NCBI RefSeq assembly: GCF_016865525.2 | Contig: NZ_CP075169.1 | Location: forward strand, 2,294,337 to 2,358,336 | Direction: 5' to 3' | Length of the DNA stretch: 64,000 bases | DNA from: Sodalis ligni | GTDB taxonomy: Bacteria; Pseudomonadota; Gammaproteobacteria; Enterobacterales; Enterobacteriaceae | In this document: piece after piece, positions 21,101-31,053 of the stretch | How positions within the stretch are numbered: the first letter of the stretch is position 1 | Layout: each line of letters begins with the position of its first letter | Translations under genes and position numbers: made by a program | The notes under the pieces: model-generated | What the model saw: only the letters and a program-made list of their open reading frames with translations | What the model was told of the DNA's origin: nothing | The model's database searches: none

Positions 21101-23956
21101 TATCCAAGGGTTATCACGGTCGTCTGGCTGGTTTAAAAACAGCAGCTGCAACTCGCTCATACTAACTGAAAATTTGGCGCGGCTTCTCGCTTGCAGCCCA
21201 TCAGGAGCGCTCTTCCATTGAGACATAAGCCTTGAGATCAACTCAGTACTATAAAGCTCGTCGATGATGGAAATAAAGGTGAAATCCGCTAAGGTAGAAA
21301 TAAGGACTAGCCTGTTAGTCTTTGTTTTAACGATAGACAGGAAACCCAGGTTAGTCACTGGTATCGATACGCTAGGGCATTAGCCAAGGTGTTTTGTATA
21401 TATTTTCGAGAATAAACCTTGAAAGTATAGGCCTCTTGGGGGTAAAGGAGATCATAATAGCCTATAAGGGAATTCTTAATGGCGAAAAACTTTTGAACTT
21501 TGATTCTTTATTAATCGTAAGTATTTTATAATAAATGAATTGATCATAATAATCACGCTTATCATCAAACTCACTGGAAGGTTTTAACGTATACAGGCTG
21601 GAAAAGGTTGCCTTGCCGGCCATGTTGAGCTCTGCGGCAATATTGTTCTCTTGCTCAATAAATTGACGGGCGACGTTCAGAGCATGAACATCACGCAGTC
21701 GATGAGACACTTTTCTGCTTTAATCTTTGATATATACCAATAAGCTGATGCCCATAGCAACAAAATGATATACCCTTGGTCAATCATGTTCTTGTAATAT
21801 ATCAGGCGCGAATCATAATCGTCATCCTCAAAATCTATTGGCGCAAACTGAGCTACCGCGGCGAACTTTGCTTCGGTTATTCGCTGTTCTTCAGTTTCCA
21901 CCACAATGAACCTGTTTTCTTGTAATATATTCTTTACGATTTTATTAAAGTCCATTTGAAAAGATATTAAAATATCAGAATAAATAAAAGACATTTTGTC
22001 TTTTATTAATTGTGAAGTGTAGTCATTATTCCATGTTGCCGGCATATGTGTGTATATATTTCTATTTAAGCTGAGATGTATAATGTCTTGAAATAATTTC
22101 TTAGCCTGGTAAAATGGCTTGATATTTATCTCATGCCACTGATGCTGCTCCATTTCTGGATCGTCAGTTATTCTGAGCAGTTCGATAACTTTTAGCGTTA
22201 TACCTAAAACGGAACCATGTTCGGTGCGTAGGCTCAAATAATTGGTAATTTCGCTTGTAAACGTGTTTGAAAATTCAATTTCATCAATTTCATGCTCCGG
22301 TACATCAAATAGCACATTGAATTTTGATAATTCGCCAGGGATGAGAAGGTTTTCGCCTTGTAAACTAACGCCATTTTCTCTGGTAAAATCATATAATTTG
22401 TAGAAATATCTTTTTGATTAAATTGTCAATTCTTTCATTGTTTTCCTGCAATAACGACTTCAGTAATTGCATGTCGTTCTTGTAAAGGATTCGCTCCAGG
22501 ACGGTAAACCCTGGAACGGCATAAAGCTCATTGCAATAATCAAGCTTTGCGTGTTCCATCAATAGCAACGTTTTATAATGCTTTACATATTTTTCTTTTG
22601 CTCATAAATAGCATTTTTATATAACATATGTATATTGTTTTTCGCATCAGAAAATGTGACGCCTTTTTATACTCTATTGTTTCATAAATTCTCTCCTTGT
22701 CTGGATCATCATGTAAAACATTAATTGATCAATATCAAGCTTGAGAAAATTGCTTATTTTAATCTGACTTTTTCATACTTATTTATCGCATCGCGGGTAG
22801 CTACGCTGGCTTGTTGTCTTTCCTTGCATTCATTAATGATTTTTCAATTTTCCTTTTAGCAAGATAAGATGAACACATTTAGTCTCTTTTGCGAATATAT
22901 TACCTTTATCAAAAATATCTTGGACTTTTTCCCTACATATTTATCAAAAGACAATAGCATGTCGAGAGAGTCGGAAGCGGAGCCGGTGCTTAGTTGAAAC
23001 ACGGACAACATATGCTCTAATTCCCGCTGAGCTTCATGATGGGGCATGGAGATCCGGGTTTTGATTTCATCGATAACCACGGTCAACGTTTTATGGACAA
23101 AAAAGTACTGTTCGTCGTAAGGCTCGCCCGGGGATGGATGGCATCCGTTGAGCATGGGGACAGGCGTAATTTCATCATTGATGAGATCTTTAATGTCATT
23201 GGGCCACTCCTCTTCAAAAACATCATTCTGGTCTACCGGCGTCTCCTGCGCAGCCGCCCCGGGCAGGGTAAAGGCCTTGAGCAGGTTATCGAGGGGCCGC
23301 GCAAGTATATTTTTCCAAACCGTCAATAAAGGGATCCAAGACCGGCCGGCGAGCTGTAGCGTGGCGAACAATGACGTGGTTTCTGTCTGGCGGCCAGGAT
23401 AACCTCCCGGACGACCGTCGGTCTCGCGCAAAGGTGAACCGTATTGTAGCGCAGGCTGGCAATACGCCGTGCTTAAGCCGGCCCAGGCCAGCATCAATGA
23501 ACAGCCTAAGTTGTAATGATTGACGCTGCTTGGCGGCAAATGATAGATCTCGCCGTCGGAAATTATCATCTTGCCTGAAAAATTCCCCACGTATATTTCC
23601 CGGCCGCTGGGTAGGGCAACGATTTTGGTGAATACCGAACGTCTTTTTTCTTCAAAATGCAGCGTGATATATTTGCTTCCGTGCGTTCTTAGCAGGCTAT
23701 CGGGATGGCGATTTAACTCTTCTACACAGGAAAATAATCTATCCGCTTTTATCTCTTCCGCATCGAGATGTTGAGAGACATTATTTGGGGAGCAGGATGC
23801 TATGTTATGAAACGCCTTTTTTTTGCCGTATGCTACATAAGCGTTGCCGACGCTGCTTTTTGCTATGGATGGCTGTGTTAACCGAGTCTCGGCGAGTTGC
23901 TGCAGGGGGACAGCGGTGGTTGGGTAAGCACTGTTGGCGCATGAGAGGCTTTTCAT
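18159..23956 (-). pseudogene. Large toxin/effector-like gene, extensively frameshifted
   Basis: An about 5.8 kb stretch of A+T-rich DNA in which coding-like minus-strand pieces follow each other in changing frames. The likely start is the ATG at 23956 (MKSLSCANSAYPTTAV), preceded by AGGAGTCAGGAA; the N-terminus is Ser/Thr/Gln-rich as in secreted effectors. Pieces run 23956-22856, about 22440-21677, 21710-21462, 21358-20984, 21107-20808, 20263-20081, 20108-19926, about 19800-19118, 19199-18885, 18913-18377 and 18536-18159. Several continue upstream of their first ATG without a stop, so they belong to one former protein of roughly 1,900 residues. Near the C-terminal end a KVHG and a DLYSC motif look like a caspase-fold cysteine protease pair. 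The middle was not recognised. Function is lost unless the sequence is badly in error. Confidence 0.75.
18600..18913 (-). other. Caspase-like (clan CD type) His/Cys motif segment inside the toxin pseudogene
   Basis: In the frame 18913-18377 the text IQIKVHGMPF is followed 42 residues later by LKHIDLYSCFSG (His codon at 18862-18860, Cys codon at 18736-18734). A hydrophobic strand ending in HG and a second hydrophobic strand ending in an S/A-C pair is the general pattern of clan CD proteases, including the C80 self-cleaving domains of MARTX and clostridial toxins. The following AQVLANELQVQIKAYP fits a helix plus strand. This is pattern-level evidence only. Confidence 0.45.
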
Positions 23957-24388
23957 TTTCCTGACTCCTATAAATATATGATTAATACATTTTTTATTTC
24001 CAACTCTTAATGGTAGATATTTGCTTGAAGTGATATATTTCTTCGGCAAAGTTTATTCTTTTATAAGGAAAAATAGTTTTTACATTATTATTTTGCGGAA
24101 AATTTAATTTTTCTCTAAAGAGTGTATTCGGTATTTAATTGTTAATTTTCAAATAATATACCGAATGGAATCAATTATTTCTGGAGCAGTATTTAATTTT
24201 CGTATCTTAGGAAAGCTGGTTATAAACATTACCCGTTGAGAGTAATTTTGTCTGCTTAATTAAGGTATGCTGGGGTTAACAACATGATGAATCCGCTTCA
24301 TCGTACGGCCTTCTCCACGCAGAGAAGGCCATGCAGACCGCGCGGCGTTTTTACCGGCCGCCGCGATTTACCGCAAGGCGGCCAACAT
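23957..24388. other. AT-rich intergenic region with hairpin
   Basis: 432 bp between the toxin pseudogene start and the gapC stop. It should hold the promoter of the toxin gene. A perfect 9-bp stem GGCCTTCTC/GAGAAGGCC with a six-base loop lies at 24307-24330, and a 7-bp GGCCGCC/GGCGGCC pair at 24355-24382. Either may end gapC transcription on the minus strand, but neither has a good T tract. Confidence 0.45.
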
Positions 24389-25390
24389 TCAATAGGCCGC
24401 GACTTTATTTAATACGCGCACCAGCTGAGTAACGAAGCCGTATTCGTTATCGTACCAGGCGACGGTCTTCACCAACTGCAGATCGCCTACCTCTGAGACT
24501 TCGGTTTGGGTGGCATCAAAAACCGACCCGAAATGAGTGCCGACAATATCGGAAGAGACGATTTCTTCTTCGGTATAGCCGAATGATTCATTGCCTTCGG
24601 CGGCTTTTTTCATCGCTGCATTCACTTCATCGACGGTGACCTTTTTATCCAGTACCGAAACCAGCTCGGTGACGGAACCGGTGAGGTTCGGCACGCGCTG
24701 GGCATGCCCTTTCAGCTTGCCCTGGAGTTCAGGGATAACCAGGCCGATGGCTTTAGCCGCCCCGGTGGTATGGGGGATAATGTTTTGCGCCGCCGCGCGC
24801 GAGGCACGCAAATCCTTGCCACGCGGTCCGTCAACCAGCGACTGGGTGCCGGTGTAAGCATGAATGGTGGTCATGGTGCCGATTTTGACGCCGAAACTGT
24901 CATTGAGGACTTTAGCCATCGGCGCCAGGCAGTTTGTGGTGCAGGATGCGACGGAAAGGAAGGTGTCTTCAGGGGTGATGGTATCGCAGTTCACGTTGAA
25001 AACAATGGTTTTCATATTGCCTGCCGGGGCGGAAATCAGCACTTTTTTCGCGCCGGCGTCCAAATGGGCCTGCGCTTTTTCACCGGAAGCATAAAAGCCG
25101 GTGGACTCAATCACAATCTCGACGCCAAGCGTGCCCCATGGGATATTTTTTGCCTCTTTTTCGGCATAGACGGCGATTTTCTTGTCATTGACGATGATGG
25201 CATCGTCGCTGTAATCCACCGTGCCGTGGAAGTCACGGTAGCTCGAGTCGTGCTTTAATAAATAGGCCAGCACCTTGGGCGAGGTGAGGTCGTTAATGGC
25301 AACGATCTCCACGTCGCTGTTGGTTTCCAGAATCCGGCGCAACACCAAACGTCCTATACGACCAAAACCATTGATACCAATCTTCTTCAT
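24389..25390 (-). CDS. gapC: Glyceraldehyde-3-phosphate dehydrogenase GapC type
   Basis: NAD-dependent glyceraldehyde-3-phosphate dehydrogenase, 333 aa, cytoplasmic. The catalytic Cys150 lies in [12 protein letters not shown] and His177 in MTTIHAYT; the N-terminal [10 protein letters not shown] binds NAD. The protein matches the E. coli GapC type ([30 protein letters not shown]) and not GapA. E. coli K-12 gapC is a pseudogene, while here the gene is complete. Start has GAGGAGTAAGG upstream. It is an intact single-gene unit lying between two decayed virulence-type genes. Whether the genome also has gapA elsewhere cannot be seen. Confidence 0.93.
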   Translation of the reverse strand: MKKIGINGFGRIGRLVLRRILETNSDVEIVAINDLTSPKVLAYLLKHDSSYRDFHGTVDYSDDAIIVNDKKIAVYAEKEAKNIPWGTLGVEIVIESTGFYASGEKAQAHLDAGAKKVLISAPAGNMKTIVFNVNCDTITPEDTFLSVASCTTNCLAPMAKVLNDSFGVKIGTMTTIHAYTGTQSLVDGPRGKDLRASRAAAQNIIPHTTGAAKAIGLVIPELQGKLKGHAQRVPNLTGSVTELVSVLDKKVTVDEVNAAMKKAAEGNESFGYTEEEIVSSDIVGTHFGSVFDATQTEVSEVGDLQLVKTVAWYDNEYGFVTQLVRVLNKVAAY

Positions 25391-25973
25391 ACCTTACTCC
25401 TCATAAACAAATTACGTCAGTAATAGATAACCGCTTTTCATGAGCAAGCCTGCACACTGATATGTAAGACATTACTAAGATAGCTAAGGATTAGCCAGAG
25501 GGGGCAGACATAATGCGCAATAAAGGTGCGTTGCGATATGTTATATTACTGAATTATATTGTATTTTATAATCGAAAAATTATGTTTCGCTAGATTAGCC
25601 TACGCGTTTTCGCCAAGGGCAATGGCATCTGAAGAAACGAGCGCTACCTCAGGATGTAATCATTGTCCGGGTGAACGATAGAATATTAGGATTACGAGTG
25701 TATTAATGCGTTGCGGCGTAAAATCCCGCCCTGGGTCAAACAGGGCAGGAAGCGCGGGTAGCGCCGTATTTCTGAGGAATAACCCACGTCTAATGACGGC
25801 GTTTGTGCCTCGACGTTATTTATCACTGTTTGTCCGCAGTTATAAATAATGCCTTGCTAAATCATTGCACAAATTGATCAGTTCGGGGAATTCTTGGGAA
25901 ACAGTGTCAATTGTCTCGGGGGGGAGCGAGGGGAAATTTTCCTTTTTCAAGCATTCAAGCAAACGATGGATAC
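25391..25973. other. Intergenic region upstream of gapC
   Basis: 583 bp without a gene I can support. It contains the gapC promoter region on the minus strand and a GCCCTG/CAGGGC inverted repeat near 25730-25750. The rest is mixed-composition DNA, possibly the eroded end of the neighbouring pseudogene. Confidence 0.4.
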
Positions 25974-26670
25974 TTATGGCGTATAAAAATCTGGCGTTGC
26001 CGACCAGGGTGTAATAGCTTTATCCGCGCCATTCAGGATACCACGCAGGGATTCACTAGCCGTGCCCTGCTCACCGAATAAGCTTTCCGGAAAAATAATT
26101 TTGCGTATGCATCTAAACCTTTTATGCGGAGGCGGGCCCATGCTGAATATAATATACTTTCGAGGCGTTATGGCACAAAGGCCTTCGTTTATTCTGTTAG
26201 AAAGTTCGACCAAATCAGGTAAATTTTCTTTTTTTCCAAAGGACGGGTAAGTTATCATGATTTGTTTTGAGCCTCTTTGCTCAAAAAAGAGATTTGAGGA
26301 AAACTTCCCCACCATCAAATTCCTCTTGATCTTGGTAGCATGACAATTTTTTAACAAAATTTCATATAATGGCTGTTCACTTTTCCTAAGGCTATTGATA
26401 TTATAATTTCCTTTCATCAATACACGTATAAGCTTGCCGAAGGGGCGCACAGGTGGTTGAACCCCCGCTTCTAAAAGTGATGCAAAAACTTCGATAATCC
26501 TTCGATTCCAGGTTAGAGAATACACCTTTGACGAAAAAGGCGCCGTTCGCGTCAGTTGACACATGCTATTTTCAACGCGGATAACGCCGCTAACCGCATT
26601 TTTGCCCCTTGCTATGATTGTTAAAAGTGGTTTGGGGTACGGCGTTGGTCGCTGGGATATTTAGATTCAA
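25974..26670 (-). pseudogene. Effector-like gene of unknown function, one frameshift near its start
   Basis: A 196-codon frame runs from ATG 26564 to the stop at 25974, but coding-like text continues upstream of that ATG (GVIRVENSMCQLTRT). Further upstream, another frame gives LNLNIPATNAVPQTT and ends in NHSKGQK, beginning with TTG at 26670 five bases after AGAGGTGA. The two frames join at an A run near 26607. The combined product would be about 230 aa with an Asn/Thr/Gln/Ser-rich N-terminus of the kind seen in type III effectors. I do not recognise the main part, which has basic stretches and no membrane span. A TTG start plus a homopolymer frameshift suggests decay; sequencing error is possible. 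Confidence 0.5.
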
Positions 26671-26987
26671 AATAATCACCTCTTTATATAAACGTGAATT
26701 ACCATGATACACAATTCTTATTTAATTTTTTAAAAAAGCTCAATGCTGTCTATACTTTTATAATGATTGAACAACAAAACCGGGTGAAAATGACTTACTG
26801 GTAATTAATGTTTCTGCTAACCTTGGTTAATATTCAAATGCTTTAATGTTGCAATATTAATAGACAATGGCCCGTACGGCGGATAAGTCGTTATACCGCT
26901 TAATGGCTTATGTCAATGGACAACCGATGGCAAATCGCTAAACTCGGTAATACCAATAACTCGCTGTGTATCCATACAGGGTTGTCC

Positions 26988-27157
26988 ATGGCAATCAATC
27001 TGTTTGAAGACGAGCCGCCGCCCTGGCCCAGGGCGATGCCGTGGTGTGGGGCGGCCCGTCGCGTCTGGGCTTCCACGGCAGCCTGCCGGTGAAGGAGGGC
27101 TATCATTCTCTGGTGGGATCGCACTGTATCAATATTACCTTTCGCAAGACGTTATAA
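26988..27157 (+). pseudogene. alkB: alkB remnant with large internal deletion
   Basis: AlkB is an Fe(II)/2-oxoglutarate dioxygenase that repairs alkylated DNA. Here the first codons MAINLFEDEPP (26988) look like the AlkB N-terminus, and a few bases later a different frame gives GDAVVWGGPSRLGFHG and INITFRKTL before the stop at 27157, matching the AlkB C-terminus including the Arg-containing end. About 160 residues in between, with the HxD iron site, are gone. A GCCGCCGCC stretch lies at the joint. It is a clear deletion derivative. Confidence 0.75.
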
Positions 27158-27516
27158 CAGCGAGAACTGATGCGGGCGGCTTACATCGGATTCGATATCC
27201 GACAGACGCCACGACTCAATATCCGTTGCCTGAACGTCGTCATTTACCGGCAAATCTCTATCATGAATCGGCCCCCGTACCAGGGTATTTAATCAGCGCC
27301 GCCATGCGGCCTAAGAAATTGGCAGCAAAAGGTTTTTTTTCATTGAAAATAATTATTGCGCATTTAGTCTTTATAGTTAATTAATAGCGGGATTAATGTG
27401 CTTTTCTCGGACGTTTATTTTTCCGCGCTGCGCTGTCAATTGCGAGACAGGGACATCATCGGTCGTTGTCTTTCTCAGGCGGCGCTGTTTCCGTCCATCG
27501 CCACAGGAGCCTGATG
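27158..27516. other. Intergenic region between alkB remnant and ybeM
   Basis: 359 bp. No credible gene, hairpin or operator was recognised; it should carry the ybeM promoter. Confidence 0.4.
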
Positions 27517-28308
27517 ATGAAAGTCGCCATGGGTCAGTTTATGGTCGCCCGCGAGTGGCAGGCCAATGCCGACAGCTGTATTGCCCTGATGCAAGAGGCG
27601 CGGCAGGGCGGCGCCGATTTGCTGGTGTTGCCGGAAGGCGTGCTGGCGCGGGATAACGCCGATCCTGATTTTGTGCTCAAGGCGGCGCAGCCGCTGGACG
27701 GCCCGTTCGTCGCGCTGTTGCTGGCCGCCAGCCGCGGCAACAGCCTTACCACCATGATGAACGTGCATGTCCCCGCGCCGCTGGATAAAGCGTGGAACGT
27801 GCTGATCGCCATACGTAACGGCGACATCATCGCTAACTACCGCAAGCTGCATCTCTATGACGCCTTTTCCGTGCAGGAGTCCCGTAACGTCACTGCCGGC
27901 GACGAAGTCCCCCCGCTGGTGGAGGTGGCCGGGATGCGCGTGGGGCTGATGACCTGTTACGACGTGCGCTTTCCCGAGCTGGCCCGGCGGTTGGCGTTGG
28001 ACGGCGCGGATGTGCTGGTGCTGCCCTCCGCCTGGGTTAAAGGGCCGCTAAAAGAGATGCATTGGGAAGTACTGGTGACCGCCCGGGCGCTGGAGAACAC
28101 CTGTTATGTGGTGGCGGTGGGGGAATGCGGCCCGCGCAATATCGGCTGCAGCCTGACGGTGGATCCGCTGGGCGTCGCCATCGCCCGTGGGGCGGAAGCG
28201 CCGGCGCTGGTGTTTGCCAGTCTCAGCGCCGAGCGCATCGCTTACGCGCGCCGGCAACTGCCGGTGCTGGAAAACCGCCGTTTTTCTTCTCCTCGGCTCA
28301 GCGTTTGA
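27517..28308 (+). CDS. ybeM: Deaminated glutathione amidase (YbeM/Nit1-type)
   Basis: Carbon-nitrogen hydrolase (nitrilase superfamily), 263 aa from ATG 27517. The catalytic triad is Glu40 (VLPEG), Lys110 (YRKLH) and Cys147 (MTCYD). The text follows the E. coli YbeM/Nit1 type closely, for example LHLYDAF and AWVKGPLKE-HW. These enzymes hydrolyse deaminated glutathione, a side product of transaminases, to alpha-ketoglutarate and cysteinylglycine, a metabolite-repair role in the cytoplasm. ATG 27514 is an equal alternative; AGGAG at 27505 fits 27517 slightly better. As I recall, the E. coli K-12 copy is disrupted, while this one is intact. Confidence 0.88.
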   Translation: MKVAMGQFMVAREWQANADSCIALMQEARQGGADLLVLPEGVLARDNADPDFVLKAAQPLDGPFVALLLAASRGNSLTTMMNVHVPAPLDKAWNVLIAIRNGDIIANYRKLHLYDAFSVQESRNVTAGDEVPPLVEVAGMRVGLMTCYDVRFPELARRLALDGADVLVLPSAWVKGPLKEMHWEVLVTARALENTCYVVAVGECGPRNIGCSLTVDPLGVAIARGAEAPALVFASLSAERIAYARRQLPVLENRRFSSPRLSV

Positions 28309-28416
28309 ATTGCAGGGAATCCGTCCGCGCCAGGGGCCGATACGCCGGGAGCGTATTGGAACAACGCCGTCAGGCGTTGGGCCGAAGGGCGGCTGCCAGG
28401 GAGGGTAGCCGTAGCC

Positions 28417-28510
28417 GCGCGGATCGAGCCCACAGGGAGGTGTTTACGGCAGATTTGCCTTTTAGCTACGATCTGGCAGCCTGTCCCGACCGGGCAATTT
28501 GTCAACACAC
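28417..28510. repeat. Dispersed intergenic repeat, copy A
   Basis: Shares with copies at 41368 and 49184 the blocks GCGCGGATCGAGCCC, CAGGGAGG, TTTACGGC, TCTGGCAGCCTGTCCCGA and TTTGTCAACA. A piece matching the left half of copy C (CCGTCCGCGCCAGGG) lies about 80 bp upstream at 28322. No open frame or transposase. It ends directly in a hairpin. Confidence 0.8.
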
Positions 28511-28511
28511 T

Positions 28512-28535
28512 CAGGCGGCCCAATCGGGCCGCCTG
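28512..28535. terminator. Hairpin between convergent ybeM and efeB
   Basis: Perfect 10-bp stem CAGGCGGCCC/GGGCCGCCTG with loop AATC, three bases after the efeB stop and attached to repeat copy A. No strong T tract on either side, but the place between convergent genes suits a two-way terminator. Confidence 0.6.
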
Positions 28536-28538
28536 CCG

Positions 28539-29798
28539 TTATACAAACAGATTGCCGCCGATATAGGACCCCACGGGCGGGGCGGGCGGGACGAAAAAAA
28601 TCCCCGACCCGATATGGGAAATATATTCATTAAGGCCATCGGAAGCGCCAAGCTTGGTTTGCAGCGTCTCGAATGCCGCCGGGTCATTCTGGTAGCTGAT
28701 AAACAGCAGGCCCGCATCCAGCAGCCCGACGTTATTGATGCCGTCAGTGTAATTGTACGAACGCCGCAGGATTTTCAAGCCGTTGTTATTCTCATGGGCA
28801 GCCAGCGCAATATGCGCGGTGGCGGGGATCACCAGGTTGCCGTCGGCGCCGGTCTTTTGAAAATCCGGCGTATCGAACTCCTTGACGCCGGAGAGCGGGG
28901 CGCCGGAAACCTTGTGGCGGCCGAAGACGTCATTCTGGTTGCTGACCCGGTCGGTATCCCAGTTCTCGATGTGCATCTGAATCTTGCGCACCACCTGATA
29001 ACTGCCATAGCGCTGCCAGGCCGGTCCATCCTTAATCCAGACAAATTTTTCAAAGTCGGCGGTTTCCATAATGTTGCGCGTCCCGTCTTTATATCCCAGC
29101 AGGTTGCGCGGGGTGGACTGGCCTTTACCGGCGGAGGCGCGGCCGAATCCCATCACCGTCCAGCGGGTTGACGCGGCGCCGGTATCCTTGGCGATACGGG
29201 CCAGATCGCGGATGGCATGATAAGCCACCTGGGGGTCGTCGGCGCAGGCCTGCAATGAGAGGTCGCCGCCGGTGAGTTCCGGCTTCATGGCATCGCTGGG
29301 CAATTGCTTGAGCTCGCGCAGGAGCGGGGGTTTATGCTGCGCCAGACCATAGGTATCGGTGAAGACCTTGAGCCCGAGGCCCACCGTCACCGTCAGGGAG
29401 GCGGGTCCGAGATCCAGGGCCTCGCCGGTATCGAAACCGACGCCATAATCCCGCACCGGTTCCACCTGTCCGATGGTTTGTCCTTTCGTCAACTGGGCGA
29501 TGGCCGCCGACCAGCGCGCCAGCAGCACCTGCAGCTCGGTGCGCTGCGTGGTGGTCAAATCAAATGTCATAAAGAAGGTGTAGCGCTGGGGGGGCGTACG
29601 GATGCCCGCCTGTTCGGCGTTGCCGTAAAAGGCGTGGGACCGGGACAGGTCCACGCTGTCCTCCGAAGAGGACGGCACCGCTTGCGCGGCGCCTGCGTAG
29701 CTGGATATGCCCAGGGCGCCGACGACGGCGCCGCGGATCACATCGCGGCGTGAAAACTCCCCGGCCGGCTTATCGGCCGGGGCGTCTTTTTCACTCAT
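28539..29798 (-). CDS. efeB: Deferrochelatase/peroxidase EfeB
   Basis: DyP-type haem peroxidase of the EfeUOB ferrous iron system, 419 aa. A Tat signal is visible (FSRRDVIRGAVVGALG, Arg17-Arg18), so the folded haem protein is exported to the periplasm. The DyP GxxDG motif is present in LGYKDGTRN, and a His in IALAAHENN is a candidate axial ligand. The proposed role is oxidation of Fe(II) for EfeO/EfeU, with a debated haem iron-release activity. The start overlaps the efeO stop (ATGA), so it is translationally coupled and last in the operon. Confidence 0.92.
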   Translation of the reverse strand: MSEKDAPADKPAGEFSRRDVIRGAVVGALGISSYAGAAQAVPSSSEDSVDLSRSHAFYGNAEQAGIRTPPQRYTFFMTFDLTTTQRTELQVLLARWSAAIAQLTKGQTIGQVEPVRDYGVGFDTGEALDLGPASLTVTVGLGLKVFTDTYGLAQHKPPLLRELKQLPSDAMKPELTGGDLSLQACADDPQVAYHAIRDLARIAKDTGAASTRWTVMGFGRASAGKGQSTPRNLLGYKDGTRNIMETADFEKFVWIKDGPAWQRYGSYQVVRKIQMHIENWDTDRVSNQNDVFGRHKVSGAPLSGVKEFDTPDFQKTGADGNLVIPATAHIALAAHENNNGLKILRRSYNYTDGINNVGLLDAGLLFISYQNDPAAFETLQTKLGASDGLNEYISHIGSGIFFVPPAPPVGSYIGGNLFV

Positions 29799-31039
29799 AG
29801 CTTATGCTCCTTGCCTGCGGTGGCGACTTTTTCGGAAATTTTGGACAAGGGTTCCTGCAGGGCCTGGATGCTCTTGCTGAGTTTGGTGGCATCGGAGGCT
29901 TTCAATTGGTCGGTATAGAGTTTATAACCGCCGGGTACGCTCGGGTCGCGATAGGTTTCCAGCAAAGTATGCACGGCGGCAAACTGGGCGTTGACCTGTT
30001 TAGTCAGGTCGGGGTCAATTTTTTCCATACCGGGTTGCAGAAAAGCGAAGGCCTGCTGCGCCCCTTCGACGTTACCGGCGAAGTCCACCAGGTCGTAATG
30101 GCTGAAGGCTTCCTCCTCGCCGTTGATTTTGGTGGATTGTACCTCTTCAAGCAGGTCGGCGGCGCCGTTGGCGAGATCTTCGGGCTTGTAGTTCAGGGAC
30201 TTTACTACATTGTCGAGCTTGATGACATTGGCTTGCAATTCGGCCGCCAGCTGTTTGGTCTCGTCGGTTATCTTACCATTCTGGAACAGGTCACGTTCGA
30301 TGGCGTGGAAGCCGTGCCAGCCTACCTTGGGATCCAGGTTGGAGGCGCGCATATCGATGAGGTAATCGAGATTACCCGCATTGTCGGTGGCTTTGAAGCC
30401 GGGCAGAACGAAACCGTCCACGTCCGATTCAACGCGTTCATAGAACGGACGGGCCTGCGGATAATCCGTTTTGGCCTTGTCGAGGTCGCCGGCGTCAATG
30501 TCGGTTTTCAGCCGGTCCACCGCCGTCTTCATATCATCCACCACGCCGTTTACGTAGGTTGCATAGCCTTTGGTGCCGACGGCGAGAATCGATGCCGTGC
30601 TGCCGGTAGGCCGCGCGGCGCTCTTGCCGGTGACTTTGAAGTTCACCATTTCCTGTTTGGCGCCGGGGCAATAAATCTGATAAGCGCCGCCGTCAAGGGT
30701 GAGCGTAAAGCTGACGGTGGGCAGCCCGGGGGCGAGATTCTCTTTCTCTCCCAGTATGCGGTTGTTGCTTTGCAGTTCAACCTCGGTGATGGAAGTGGCG
30801 GTCTTGTTGGTGACCGAGAAGGTCACCGGACCGGCCTTGGCGACGCTATGGTCGAGAACACAGGTGCCGTCATTGTCCCCGGTCATGGTGATCTTCACCT
30901 GGGAGACGCCGTTTTTTACCGGCGCCGGGGAAGTATCCGCTAAGGCATCAATGGAATAGATGCCGCTGGAAAACAGGATAAGCGTCGTAAGACCGGCAGT
31001 GGCGATGAACGGACGTGACGGAAGATGGGTACGCGGCAT
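29795..31039 (-). CDS. efeO: Periplasmic iron-uptake protein EfeO
   Basis: EfeO of 414 aa: after an N-terminal export signal (about residues 1-35) comes a cupredoxin-like domain (residues 40-135, with a CVLDH and an YCPGA cysteine site) and then the imelysin/M75 peptidase-like domain with the metal motif HGFHAIE. It binds ferrous or ferric iron in the periplasm and hands it to EfeU. AAGGAG lies seven bases before the ATG. It sits 14 bp after efeU and overlaps efeB. Confidence 0.92.
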   Translation of the reverse strand: MPRTHLPSRPFIATAGLTTLILFSSGIYSIDALADTSPAPVKNGVSQVKITMTGDNDGTCVLDHSVAKAGPVTFSVTNKTATSITEVELQSNNRILGEKENLAPGLPTVSFTLTLDGGAYQIYCPGAKQEMVNFKVTGKSAARPTGSTASILAVGTKGYATYVNGVVDDMKTAVDRLKTDIDAGDLDKAKTDYPQARPFYERVESDVDGFVLPGFKATDNAGNLDYLIDMRASNLDPKVGWHGFHAIERDLFQNGKITDETKQLAAELQANVIKLDNVVKSLNYKPEDLANGAADLLEEVQSTKINGEEEAFSHYDLVDFAGNVEGAQQAFAFLQPGMEKIDPDLTKQVNAQFAAVHTLLETYRDPSVPGGYKLYTDQLKASDATKLSKSIQALQEPLSKISEKVATAGKEHKL

Positions 31040-31053
31040 GTGTTGCTCCTTTA

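Noticed and set aside
28062..30943. Long plus-strand frames opposite efeB and efeO
   Set aside because: They mirror well-supported genes on the other strand, have no family features and reflect GC-rich third-position bias.
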